NCBI GenBank assembly: GCA_027922465.2
Contig: BQMF02000004.1
Span: 930,001 to 994,000, forward strand
Reading direction: 5' to 3'
Length of the DNA stretch: 64,000 nucleotides
Origin: Turritopsis dohrnii
Taxonomy: Eukaryota; Cnidaria; Hydrozoa; Anthoathecata; Oceaniidae
Shown here: positions 11,491 to 23,140 of the stretch, one piece after another
How positions within the stretch are numbered: the stretch's first letter is position 1
Layout of the letters: each line of letters starts with the position of its first letter
The notes under the pieces: model-generated
The model's input: only the letters and a program-made list of their open reading frames with translations
Databases searched by the model: none
Told to the model about the DNA's origin: nothing
Program-made: the position numbers and the translations under genes

Positions 11491-12486
11491 TGAAGGTTAT
11501 GAGTTTATGTTTTGCAATCTGGTCATGTTTGGTTTATGGAAGGAATATTATTGAATGTGAAATGTTGTTCATGTTTTGTTTTTGAAAGTTTCAAAGAAAT
11601 TGTTTGAAATTAATCGTGTCTTTATGCTGTGAGATAAACTGTTCCACCCTTGCCTCGTTTTCACGTAGAATCTGCATGTTGAAATTACGTCACTAACTTA
11701 AGTATTTCTTTTTATCGACGAACCTCATAAGTTGGTCCAGGAATGAAAATTATGAAACATTTGATATCTGTTTAAGATCATGTCATTATTTGTTAGGTTG
11801 TCAAAATTATCTAGCCTCGCTTTGATAGATATGACTTTAAAGGCTTTCATATTGGCTAAGCTGTAATGAAAGACAGTTAACAATTTGGTAAAAATATTGT
11901 GTCATTGATCAATATAGCAAAGATACATCACGTAGGAATCATGGGAATTCTAAAAATAGGATATTGCCAGAAATAAATTCCCTAGTGAATTGAAAAGAAT
12001 ACATTTAGTTATTTTTTGATGGAATAGTTTGTGTAGTATCAAGGCTGAAAGGACTATATTTCTATTTAATTCGCTATATATCACCTTTTCTTTTATTTAA
12101 AACAACAGGAATTAAGAAAACAAGTGAACACGTTCAACTTTTTCAAACGCTTTCCATTGAAACTGAAATCTAACTGATCCGTTTAAATGATAATGTATTC
12201 CAAGCTTTACGAAGCTACTTTTTACAAATGCTATTATCTGTTTATTAAACGAACGTCTAAACTCAGACAAACTGTACTAAATTAAAAATGGCTCTAGTAA
12301 CATGGTGAGTTTTATTTTAAATCATTAGCTTTTCATTATTCCACAAGGTGTTGTAAGAATATTGCAATCTGGTCATGTTTGGCTTATGGAAGGAATATTA
12401 AAATTGAAGTATTGAGGTGTTGCGCATTTTTAATTGGAAAATTGGAAAATCTGAAATAAAATTTCTGTTGTGTTGGGAAAATGCTT

Positions 12487-14600
12487 CCCTATATTCATTG
12501 CCTCGTTTCCAACCTATAGTTTTGAAATCACTTAGATCTGGAACGAGGCTGTGATTGTTGTGATAAAAAAAGGCTCACCGGATATTTATCCCGAACTATA
12601 TTCAGGTTTCACCGAATACAGACCTCGTTTCCATGTTGATAATGTTTGAAGACAGGTATGTCAGTTATTTAACTAACCTCTTTTTGAAGTTACTAGAAAG
12701 CTATCCAGGGTTTATTTGCCTTTTCGATAACGGACGGCGGCGACATGGACTGGGTACGAGGTTGACTAGAAAGTTTATCTCGTCTGTCATTTAATTCATC
12801 TGAGTTGAATGCCACCAATAGTCAGGGAGCTGGAGGACAAAAAAAGAAGCAGAAGTTGTTGTTCTAAAGGACAACAAGGGAGAAAAACCTTTATCAAACA
12901 AAATGAATTTGCCTCATTAAAGTCACTTCAGATAAAATAGATGAAGACATGTAACATATATACGCTCAAACAGTTTCATACTCACAATCAATAGTGTTGC
13001 CTCATTTTCATGTGGATTCTTTAATGATTTGTAAAAGAGAAATGTTTCATGAAATCAATAAGATCTGGATCGAGGTTGGGATCTTCTATGAGGTTATCCA
13101 CCGGAAATTCATCTCAAACTTTATTAAGGTTTTATATATACACCTCGTTTCCATGTTTACTTACATATAGATGAATCTCATGTTTATATATTGTTTACTT
13201 ATTTACCTTTTACTTTTTTACTTCAAATTTTATTGAGGTCCTTCCGAGATATACCCCGACCTTCCGATAGATATACCCCCGTGTTGAATCCTTATAACTA
13301 CTTCAAGAAGATTTCTGAGAATTTTTAGAATTCTTTTCTAGTTCAGCCTCGTATTGAAAATTATGTCTTCCCCTAACTTGTTTGTGTGTAATTATCTTCT
13401 CTGTTTTATTTACAAAAAACTTTCTGCGCTGTAGTGTGTAAAACAATGCATTGTGGTCTATCCGATCTAAACAACTCCGATGAATAATTTTGGACCAATT
13501 ACTAACTATCAACAATTTACGGAATGAGAAACATTTTTAACCTTGAAAGTTTATTCTTTTTCTTCCCCTAGAAACTTCACGGAAATAACATTATATATTG
13601 AGTGTTTTTCGTCAAAAGGAATTTCATCTTCTAACATACACTTCTTGTGCCTACTTGACAGTTTCAACTACCACAGTTTTTTCTAAACTTATAACGATTG
13701 ACTCCTTCTGGTCCTTTAGTAGATACCAATTCCATAGTTAATTCATCAAGTATGTATCTGTTAACTTATATCAACTTCGTGTCCAGACTCCAGATACAGA
13801 TGCAATGATCTAATATAGAAAAAAGACCCCCTGCAGAGTCGCAACTTGATTCATTATGTTTTAACCATACCTTGTTCTACAAAAGTTTTAACAATAGTGT
13901 GATGTTTTCCTCTTCAAAGAAACTTATTTCTAACACACACACAGCCGACAACATTTGTGAAAAAGCGAGTCAGCCAACTAAGGAGCCATCGACTGACTGC
14001 ACACTGGCCTTCGGGCAAGTTAGAGCAATGCTATACGTATCTCTGGCGGTAAGTCAACTAATAGTTGCAAGTCGGAGGGCGGAAGAACCGACCATTACGA
14101 ATGGAAGCCCAAGGACTAAAAACTCCCGTTACTTACGTACTTACTTGAGGTGTGCAGACCCCCCGCAGAGTCCCCATTGAAAAGGTTATGAGTTTGTGTT
14201 TTGCAATCTGGTCATGTTTGGTTCATGGAAGGAATATTATTGAATGTAGTGTTGTTCATGTTTTGTTTTTGAACATGGGAATAGTTTAAAATAAAATGCC
14301 TGTGAAACTTCCCTATCAACTTCGTTCCCAGGACTTGCGTTTTTTATATCTGGACGACGGAGAACGTGTATCACTCATGGGGAAGAATTCCTGTGAGCGA
14401 AGTTGCCTCCCTATATTCATCTTGTTTTCAAGTGGATGATTTCTGATAATTTGAACGAATTAATTAATTAGAATGCGTCATAAGATTTTTCGTCATCTGG
14501 TAATTTTGCTCAGTAGAATCTGGAACGAGACTTATACCATGTCTATCGGTTATACATTTCAAACTGATCAAATATATACCTCGTTTCCGTGTTGAAAACT
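12487..14600 (+). repeat. Dispersed ~165-bp repeat, three local copies
   Basis: Three blocks share 'TGCCTCGTTTTCA', then 'AGATCTGGAACGAGG', then 'ATATACACCTCGTTTCCATG': 12487-12650, 13003-13165 and 14415-14600. A fragment of the first part is at 11655-11690. Copies of GCAATCTGGTCATGTTTGG at 11514, 12364 and 14203 show further shuffling of the same material. No coding exon was seen in 12000-14770. Confidence 0.65.
13966..14149 (+). mobile_element. About 183-bp insertion of unknown type
   Basis: At 11440-11475 the sequence runs CCGACAACATTTGTGAAG straight into AAGTGTGCAGACC. The same passage near 13945 is interrupted after 'TTTGTGAAAAAG' by about 183 bases starting CGAGTCAGCCAACTAAGGAG and ending ACTTGAGG before TGTGCAGACC. 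The inverted copy near 53090-53130 is also uninterrupted. The insert has a more balanced base composition than its surroundings. I do not recognise it. Confidence 0.6.
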
Positions 14601-14772
14601 TTACTCGAACAAATAAAAAGGAAAGTCAGTTAACACAGCAGACCGAAAACATTGAGATCTCATGGTGTACTTGGTACTTTTAATCAACAAATTTTAATTA
14701 AGGATAGAATTATTATTGAAGTTAAGCAGGCAACAAGACATTCCTAAACCATTCTTCCGCATCTATGTGATT

Positions 14773-17700
14773 TTACACTGGTGTAGCAAACTTGTCGTTG
14801 TGTATCGTAAAATCTTTTTCACAAAAAGTTGGCATTGACTTGCACTTCATGTCTCTTAACATTTTATTGACTTTTCGTATATCCACGTCCAACTTGTCCA
14901 ACATTGATTTTCTATTTTTTAGCCTTTCTTTTGCTTCGATATGACGCGGTGTGTGTGTCCAATTAACTTTCTTAACTTCGTCGATATTGTTTTCATTTTC
15001 GTCGAATTCAGATTGTTCGATTGTTCTTGAGCGTCGAATCAAAACATCGTTTTCATCAATGTCGTTGTCAATTTCTTCAGTTGAGCTGTTCATTTCTAAC
15101 CGACGTTGCCAATACGGCATCGCATCCCTGTCGATTTCATTCAACGACGAAATTTTTCTCGATCGTTGCAAGAAATAATAGTCAGCTTCCTCGTGTAAAA
15201 GCTGCAGTGAGTTATTTAGTTGATCGACGTTCATCCAATGTAGGTTTGTCAGAGACGATGAGATCTTTCTTTGGGGGATAATCGGGCTGCTACCCTGTGG
15301 AGTTGGTGTCACAGAAATCTTACGGGAGGGTACTTTTATATATTCCGGTGACATTTTCCCGAAAAATTGTGTTTCGGGTTCTACGTCTTCATCTGTTATG
15401 GATTCATCAAGCTAAACAGATAAAAAATAACGATCGAGGACTGCAATAGAAAATATATCTCTCTTTCGTTCTTTATTCTTCGGCCTAATTATTATCATTA
15501 ATTTCACTGAGGAATGTAACTGAGTCAAATTGACGACTAAAAGGTAGTAATTTTACAGTGCCTGTGACCAACATCTTCCCTGAGTCATAGTTATACGACC
15601 TTTACTACGATAGTTACGACCTTTACTACGATAGTTACGACCTTTACGAGTCCTCTTGACTACCTTTCGCGATTCAAAATTAGTTTGTCAAACAAATAAA
15701 ATGTGGACTTTTCTTGAGTCATATAAACCACCTTTATATATGGGCCAATTCCTTTGTTTTTGGTATCATGTTGACGATCACAGTAACGACGTTTTTCCGC
15801 CTCGTTTTTTTTCTTCTTCATTTTCTTCATTGTCTATATCCAGTATAGCAATGTTAACTCCTAACAATTGTATAAACTCTCAAACTTAACAAAGTAAGTA
15901 TAAATAAATTCATTCCACAACACCCCACAACCCTGACCATGTTGACCATCCAACATCGATAACTTTCAATTATTCCATCTCCTCACACTTTGCTTGTGGT
16001 GTTTCTGTTCCATTTCAACCATCGGAATCACGACTTGAACGCATTATGACCACTATAGCGCGGTAATTGACGATCCTTATGATCATTTTACAGTCTGCTT
16101 GATTGACTATTGACCAAGGTACTTAAAATAACCAGTCAAGGTGTCAAGGTGTCAAGGTGACTACTTTCTGACAACATGTGTGTAGTCAATGATGATTGAC
16201 TACCTGAGCTTAGTCAATATGACTCAGGTACATTTCTCAGTGTTCTAAATCAATGTTACATTCTATATATATTGAAACCACAGTCCAACATTATTTTCTA
16301 ATACGACATTTTCTATTACAGGATCTGTTAAAATCTATGTCAAAGCTTTTGCTGTTACAGTGTTCTTACTATTTTTGTATTTCCATCAAAATTTCCATCA
16401 AAATTTCCAGAAGTTTGTTCGGAAAGTATTGGACTTTCTGTTTATAGGAGTATGCTACCAAAATATTCACTGACAAATTGAAACAATCAACAATCAATTC
16501 AAAGAAAAAAATCGACAAAAACAAAACAGTTTCCATATCGATTAAATCTTGTTTTCATTGCTATATTGTAAGGGAGAGAGTATCATATATTGCCACAAAC
16601 GTTTAATTCCTACTTACAGTGTCCAGCAGCAATCGTGTAGAGGCGGTGGTACTTCTCGGCCGAGGTTTGTTCGGTGTGGAAAAGCGACGCTGCTTTGGTG
16701 AATTCGTGATGACGCGAAAAAAACGATTGTCATTTCCGGCAAACAAATGACTTACGTCAACTGACTGACGGCGTTTTGTAATGGTATCTAGATAGGCAAG
16801 TCGGGATTTTGGTGAAGTGGAACAACTCTAATGGCAGGTAATTTAGCATGTGAATCATGACAACCTCGTACTGAGACTTCTTTTAGTTGTTCATTTTTAG
16901 ATAGATGCTGGTTTTAATTAATTTAACGAAATCTCTTTTAAATTGATGAACTTCAGCAATATCAATCATTCTTTTTTCTCAAATATAAATTTCTTCGATT
17001 CACGTCAATTATAGTAAACAGTCTAACGGGACATCCAATCCACGAACATATCAAGGAAAGTTATATTTTCAATCCCCGTGAATATATCAATCAAAGAAAG
17101 TTATATTTTCAAGTCGCTTATTCATGAGAAAGAATTGATCGGCTTACCGTGAACTTTGGCTGCTTTTTCCTGAAAGAAAAACCAAACACATCTCACAACC
17201 TCGTTATGATGTTGTTTAGCATATGACCCTTACAACACAGTTCTGAGAGCAATCTAACAATAATGTATATGCAACGAGATATTTTAACAACATTATCATC
17301 ACCTTTAATAATTCCTAAAACTACAATAAATCAAAACGAAAGTCTGACAATTCTGAGCTGATCACGAAGCATCAATACCAAAGATTGGTTAGATAGAATT
17401 CATTTGGCTATTCCTGTAAATTATCTTGATTGCCGCTCTGGTATTAACAGTAAATAGGTGTTTGAGGTTTACTTCGAATCACTTCGAAGCATTTCTATAG
17501 AAATATTTTAACATAATTTTAATGAAAATGCTCTTCCTCTCAGTGGTTGTTTGGCAATTTTGTCCAATGGGAAGAAGTAAAATGTTTTTTAGTTATGAAG
17601 AATGTATGTAAGACAGCCGCCATGAAAACGGGATCTGCGAAAAGCAAGATGAGGAATACTGTAGATATAAAACGTGGGACAAAACAATAAAATTGACTTA

Positions 17701-18394
17701 CGTATTTCTCTAGAAGCATGTTTTCCTAAAATCAATAAATAAATAAATCAATGAAATTGGAGAGCGTTGTCATCCTAACATCGAAGATGTTGCCCAACAA
17801 ACCTTTGATCGTAGGAGACAATATTTTTTCAGTCTTTCCTTGGTAATGTTACAAGACGGATGCGAGCATTTGAAACTTTTCTCGTTTTCTTGATGAACAT
17901 GGTTCACATTCATCTTTTCGGGAAACCCGCGTACCAGTTAATCTTCAAGAAGATGTTGTTTCACCCAGACGCAGAGCTAGACAATAATACTACAAATCTG
18001 AATTGTAATTCAAGAACTGTTTAACAAACGTTAACACAATATCTTTGTGTAAAGAAAAAAAATACTCCAAAGAATAAATAAAGGCAAAACAAAACAAAAC
18101 CTATTGGTAATTGCAAACGAATATTTTCGTTTGACACTAAATATTTATCCACAAAATTTTAAAGTTTTATTCATTTCCTTGTTTTTGTTTCTCACTAAAA
18201 CATCGTTCAACACCTCGACCATGATCCAAATATATTTTAAAATGTGTCAAATTTGCAGAATTCTTGAAATTTCAACAAAATAAATTTATGCCACACTCAA
18301 TTTCTTTCAGTTTTGCATTCTCAGATATTATTTATTATTAAGTCGAAAGTGTGGCATACCTCACTTTCTTTATCCAATAAGATCTTTCTTATAA
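14773..18394 (-). CDS. Ser/Arg-rich, partly coiled-coil protein, 3' exons
   Basis: Four exons join without breaking frame: 18360-18394 (35 bases), 17702-17725 (24), 17148-17169 (22) and 16618-16787 (170), then the terminal exon 14773-15411 (639, with stop), five in all. Each has AG before and GT after. The phases are consistent: 1 in, then 0, 0, 1, 0. The micro-exons encode a charged helical stretch ('IRKILLDKESE', 'ENMLLEKY', 'EKAAKVH'). The 170-base exon is basic and Ser/Thr/Pro-rich. The last exon has repeated 'RKIS' phospho-type motifs (four times), an acidic 'EEIDNDIDEND' and a C-terminal coiled-coil-like segment. No family was recognised. Upstream exons must exist beyond 18394 but were not found. 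A MITE sits in the last intron. The micro-exons are the least certain part. Confidence 0.6.
15505..16242. mobile_element. MITE with CACTGAG ends
   Basis: The left end CACTGAGGAATGTAACTGAG (15505) is matched by the reverse complement of the right end, CACTGAGAAATGTACCTGAG (ending 16242), followed on both sides by GTCA-rich subterminal repeats. It lies entirely in the last intron of the minus-strand gene. No transposase is visible. Confidence 0.75.
15594..15648 (+). repeat. 21-bp tandem repeat
   Basis: TTACGACCTTTACTACGATAG-type units are repeated about two and a half times inside the MITE. Confidence 0.8.
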
Positions 18395-21220
18395 CTAAAA
18401 AATAAGTAATGAAATCATCCCAAAAACTCAAAGTTCAGAGATAAACAACATAATGACAATTTCAAACTGTCGTTTCCTATCGTCTTCACCTCTTGGATTA
18501 ACCTGTTTTTGCTAATATTTAGTTATATATAGATGTTTATGATACATTTTATTTTAATTTCCATAAGAACAACCTCGCACCTAGTCCGTTTTATTATTTT
18601 TTAATTGTTGTTTTTAATTAGAAAAGCAATACGCACTTGCTTGTCAATGATTATTGCAAGCAATAAAATATCCACCGTGTTGAAGTGCACATGCAAATTT
18701 ATGATCTCCTCCGCTTATTTTTTATTGCCATTTATTAAATATCCTTGATCGTAAACAGTGTCATTCTTCCAATACATGTGAACTTCAAAGAAAGTTCAGA
18801 AAAGTAATAATGCTGCTTTTACAACGTCGAACTTATTTTTATTTTTTTATTTTTCTTGATATTCTCTTAGAGGATTAATGGACGTGGCCTCACTCACTCT
18901 TAAACCATTTGAAAGAAGAAAACGAAAGTAGACAGTGATGAATTTTTTTCAGCATCTAAAACTATATTCATTTTTCAACTGCTAAACGCCAGAGGCGTAA
19001 CCAGAGTTCAGTCAAAATTTGTGGAGGAGAGTTAAGTCATTTAGGGTAGAAAAGGAAAGTGTGCAAGTTGTACTTCCACAACTTTTTTTGACTGACCCTG
19101 ATTACGCCTCTGTACGCTTTCAAGCGAGTAAAGGTTTTCGCCTCTTCGCTGCTGCTGTAGATAACTTCAAGTTCAAGACAATTTCAGGTGGCCTCTCTCA
19201 TGAACCATTCGGAAGAAGAAAAAGAAAGTAAAGAAGTGTAGGTTACAGACATATAACCGAAAGAATTTTGATATTCTTTGTTAGCTGGAAGACGATATTA
19301 AACCGATGACGTAAAGTGAACTATATTTTTAATAATCAACAGTAATCAACATTCTCTTTCGAGCTTCAGTGTCTGTTTGCATTGTTGACATTCCTTCAAT
19401 CCTTTCCTTAAGAAATGCCATGCATTATTGTATGCATTCTGGGCGCTAAGAATGAGTCTCAACCGATCATTTCTCTTCAGAGGCGGATCAGGGAGTAGTC
19501 ACACTTTGTGGAGGAGAGTGACAAAAAGAAAACGGTGACGTCATGAGCACTTGAAAAGTAATTTTATTAGACTGCACTCCTTCGCATTGTTATCTTCTCA
19601 TCTCTTAGCGTTCCATTGTGTAACCGATCGCTTACCAGAAGCATGAGAACTAAGGTGATATTCCAATCGAAGCTTAAGCCTCGCGTTTTCTCGAACCTTG
19701 ATAAAGTCAGCTTGCTTGAAAGTCAGCTTGTGCTAACCATAATGACCTTTCAAAAACAATTTTCTATAACTGATACACAGTAAAACTAGAAAGAGAAATA
19801 GTAAGCAAGGAGGAGGGTGTAGTGTGGATGATAAGTTATCTGCGGTGGAGTTTCCAGTTAAAAATAAGAATCAAACGCGGATCATGCGTCACAGAAAGAC
19901 ATAAGATAAATTAATCAATTTAGTAAACACTGTCAACCTCGTGCCCAGGCGGTAGTATATATTGAAAAGGCACGAAGTTGTGCATACCAAAATTCATGGT
20001 ATTACCAATGAGAAAAAGTAAACAAAATAAAACAAAGTGCAATAAAATTTACCTAATGACAAATCTATAAACAATTGCTGACAGATTAAAAGTCAAACCC
20101 GAAGGTGTTCAAAACACTAATTAAAATTACAAGATCTAAAAACAGAATTGGTTTTTAAAAGAGATGTATTTATCTTCACATAATCGATTCACCTTAAACC
20201 TTAATCGATTCAGCTTAAATCATTATCGATGAAGAGTTTTGTTTTTAATATCACAGATCACGCTGAAATTAATTATACTAAAATAAACTTTCCTGTTTCT
20301 TACATCATGTTTTCTTCGTGATAGGGGTGTGATTTCATTTGTCGCTTTTTTTCTCATTTTTCCAGATCAGACCAAGTCTTTGCAAATATTTCATGTGGTG
20401 AGTCACACACGGTGAACTAGAACTTGTGGCTTCAAAGTGGGTTAGTGGCGGTATGCGGTTACGCAACCCTCTTTATTTCTATAGATATTTGTGACATTCC
20501 TTCACATTCCTGATGTTTCAATCGGGGTAACCTGTACCACATTGAAATAAAGTACCACAATGCTACGCAGTAAAAGCACTATGGTAGCTGCACTTTGTAT
20601 TAAGAAGATATTAATGATTTTGAAAGCATTTGTTCCTTAAGATACAGTATATCATAGTAAAATATATTTCAATAACACACTAAAATAAAAACAATTTGAT
20701 TAAGTTAAAAGATTTTTTAAAAAAATCTAAGGTTAAGAAGGAAATTAAAAAAAAAATTGTTTACCATACAAAAAGGAGGGGAAAGGGAGCCACAAGTCAA
20801 TATCCAAAATGAGTGAAAGCAATACAGCATGTGGAGACTTAGGGTGTTCCTTAGATACAGTTTCGTTTCCAAGGTTGCAGCAATGAAAACGAGATAAGTC
20901 ATACCGATATTCTCTTTCCTTCTTATTCTTCAATGCCAGTTTGATTTTCTGTTTAACATAGATTACCTTGCTATAAACTTTTGAGGTCATCAAAAGAAAT
21001 TGATAATACGATAAAATTATCTGTTATACTAAAAAGAACAACAACCATGTACTTTTATCTCTAATAAACAAACTGTTATTTTTTGTGGCAACACGAAGAT
21101 GGGAAATAAATAAGCTAAAAGCAAACAAAAGCTTTAACGAACGGGTAAAAAGATTAATCACCCGTTAAAGCTATTATATGGAAGAAGAAAAAGATCTTTT
21201 AAAGACTTGTTTAACACCCT
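18395..21220. other. Non-coding region with dispersed repeats
   Basis: I found no convincing exon. Two related blocks at 18885-18925 and 19190-19235 share GTGGCCTC, AACCATT and GGAAGAAGAAAA. Around them, 'AGAGGCG' motifs (18990, 19480) and 'TGTGGAGGAGAGT' (19020, 19507) resemble ends of hAT-type MITEs. A copy of 'CAACCTCGTGCCCAGG' is at 19935. The 5' exons of the 14773-18394 gene may be hidden here. Confidence 0.45.
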
Positions 21221-21223
21221 CCA

Positions 21224-21424
21224 TCACTGATATTTTTCAATTTCCGCGCCTAAGCGAAGGAAATTGTTTGATTTAGACATTCTATCTATCTCTCTCCGTA
21301 ACAGTTTTTTGTCGTTTTCGGAAAGTCCGTTCGGATTTCGGATTGTTTGTTTATTCAGAATAGTTAGTGACAGACCCAAAACTATATGCAAAATGTAATA
21401 CAAAAAGGCCACTTTCAATATTAA
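21224..21424 (-). pseudogene. Small ORF with N-terminal hydrophobic segment, start lost
   Basis: The minus strand is open for 64 codons: about 20 hydrophobic residues ('VAFLYYILHIVLGLSLTI'), then a basic, polar part ending 'GAEIEKYQ' and a stop. It would resemble a short secreted or membrane-anchored peptide. The first codon is TTG, and the codon before it is ATA where the C' copy has ATG (near 56400). The C' copy in turn carries a deletion in the hydrophobic segment that brings in a stop. Each copy is thus broken in a different place. It may instead be an internal exon of an unseen gene. Confidence 0.35.
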
Positions 21425-22383
21425 TTCATAAAAATAATAAGCTTTTTATACTTTTGAAATTATTTTAGAAGTTATTTTAGCCGTTTTACATTTAAAACTT
21501 CCCAATTCAAAAAATTTCTTTAAAAAGTCAGTAAAATATGCACACCGAACACGTGAAACGTTCTCGAACCGATTTGTTTTATGTTTTGAGGGTAGGAAGT
21601 TGTAGATGTAGAAGAAGCTTTGAAGAAGAATTTTAAGACTTTATCTACTATTGCAATCGAAATATAATCATGAGAACATTACTTATGGAGGAAATATTGA
21701 TGTTTAGCTGACTCTGGGAACAATTCTTGAAAAAGAAGGTGAAGGTTTGATAGTAAACGAAACTTAGCTGTGAAAAAAACTTTCAATATCACAGCAGAAG
21801 TATGTAGTATCAACATTACTGGTGAATACATCTTATCAATAAATGCATGAAACATGTTCATTTCATTTAATAAATATTACACCGAAAGTTGAAGATATTG
21901 AAAAAAAAAAACAAACAAATGAAATTGTCATTGCAGCACAAATCACGGTGAATGAATTGACCCAAACATACATACTGAAAGTATAAACATGTGCAAGATA
22001 TTGGTGAACGATGTGTCTTATAAAACTGTTTTTCTGGCTCCGAAACGTCATAGTGAATTGAAAAGCGGTAATAAATTAAAGAAAGGAGTAATTTGGGGAA
22101 TTCCAGACTGTATCAAATTATTCATCACTGTACAATGCTCGGTCAAGTTATCACTTGTGTGGAACTGATTAGTTTTAAATTCACGTTTAAAAGATTTTAA
22201 GATGACATCGTTCAAAATATAATCCTGCAAACCGCTCAATGGAGGCACAATGATTTAGTTTGGATATATGTCAGGAAAACAAACTTTGGATGATGATTAG
22301 AATCCAACCAATTATATACATACAATGAGATCAGTAAAGCCTTGTGAAAATTTAGAGTGTAATATGTTCTAGGACACAATACG

Positions 22384-22682
22384 TTAAGGGGATTTTTTTT
22401 TTTTTTTTTGCGTGGATTAAGTTTTGCAATAAATCCAGGCAAAACGTCAAGACATAAACGATTCGCGAAAATAAATCCACGCAAAATTTCATGATTTTAT
22501 TTGCTTATTTTTTGGCTCTGCGTACTTTTCATATATTAACTATTTCCTTGTACTTATCAAGCTTCTATTGGTTTTGCAATGTGGCTGGCATAGAAATGGT
22601 GATTTTTGCTGCTACTTCTAAAACGCTCTCAAACCTTGGCTCGCAAAAATTAGTCCACGCAAAAAAAAAAAAATCCCCTTAA
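22384..22682. mobile_element. MITE flanked by TTAA
   Basis: TTAA then GGGGATTTTTTT and GCGTGGATTAA at the left is mirrored at the right by TTAGTCCACGC, AAAAAATCCCC and TTAA. The flanking TTAA would fit a piggyBac-like target, but no transposase is seen. Segment C' lacks it at the matching place (near 57985-58030). Confidence 0.8.
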
Positions 22683-22802
22683 GGTATATCATGTTCGAAA
22701 AGAACATTTTCATACAGATTCTAACAAAGTTTTATTGTGTCATTTGTCTCTTCGGGCACATTGGTGTTATTTATAGACTCCATAGTGGTGGTAATATGCA
22801 GA

Positions 22803-22967
22803 CAGTGGTGGATCTAGAGTGTAGTCGCAACTTGTGGAGAAGCGCATTAACATAAGTTGTGAATTCAGTTCATGTTATCAATGGGATTATTTGAACCTTT
22901 TTCTTTTATGTTTGAATTGCTAACACTCTCCTACACAAGTTGTGGCTTACCTCTGGATCCGCCACTG
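22803..22967. mobile_element. Short MITE with CAGTGG ends (hAT-like)
   Basis: CAGTGGTGGATCTAGAG at 22803-22819 is the near-exact reverse complement of CTCTGGATCCGCCACTG at 22951-22967. Subterminal AACTTGTGGAG and CTACACAAGTTGTGG continue the pairing. Segment C' runs uninterrupted (GTGGTGAAATGCAGATTTAG near 58160), so this is an insertion after duplication. Confidence 0.8.
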
Positions 22968-23140
22968 GCGAGTTTAGTAGAAATAGATTTTCGTATTGTA
23001 TGTTATGTTGATTTAAGTTATGTATAAATTTTATCTTCTTGTAATTCCTGTTAAATGTCATGGATTAAAATCTTTGAAATGCCCAAGTTTCTCCTGCTCC
23101 TATTAATGCAAGTTATGAACAATTTCATGTAATGTTTACT

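Larger units (their letters stand above)
9170..12000 (+). repeat. Segment B, inverted duplicate of 52515-55500
   Basis: The segment matches the reverse complement of 52515-55500 from the upstream region of the ankyrin gene (GGAGCTCTGTGCTGTTGAAT at 9410-9430) through to CCCTAGTGAATTGAAAAGAA near 11980. Similarity covers promoter, both exons, the intron and the downstream repeat cluster, so it is a segmental duplication and not a processed copy. Confidence 0.9.
21230..23140 (+). repeat. Segment C, direct duplicate of 56210-58335
   Basis: The two blocks are in the same orientation and align from AATTTCCGCGC (21239 and 56221) through GATGAATACATCTTA (21823 and 56804) and CAATGCTCGGTCAAGTTATC (22134 and 57146) to TTAAAATCTTTGAA (23067 and 58253). 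Small indels are frequent and some inserted elements are not shared, so the duplication is not recent. Confidence 0.85.

Noticed and set aside
15656..15889. Open frames on both strands inside the MITE
   Set aside because: The reverse strand gives a Lys-rich peptide that could be joined in frame to the 14773 exon, but its acceptor is poor and it lies inside a mobile element, so I left it out of the gene model.
16618..16740. Alternative frame of the 170-base exon (with 'TKAASLFHTEQTSAEKYHRLYT')
   Set aside because: It looks protein-like, but a TGA precedes it with no acceptor after the TGA, and its phase does not fit the terminal exon; the chosen frame fits on both sides.
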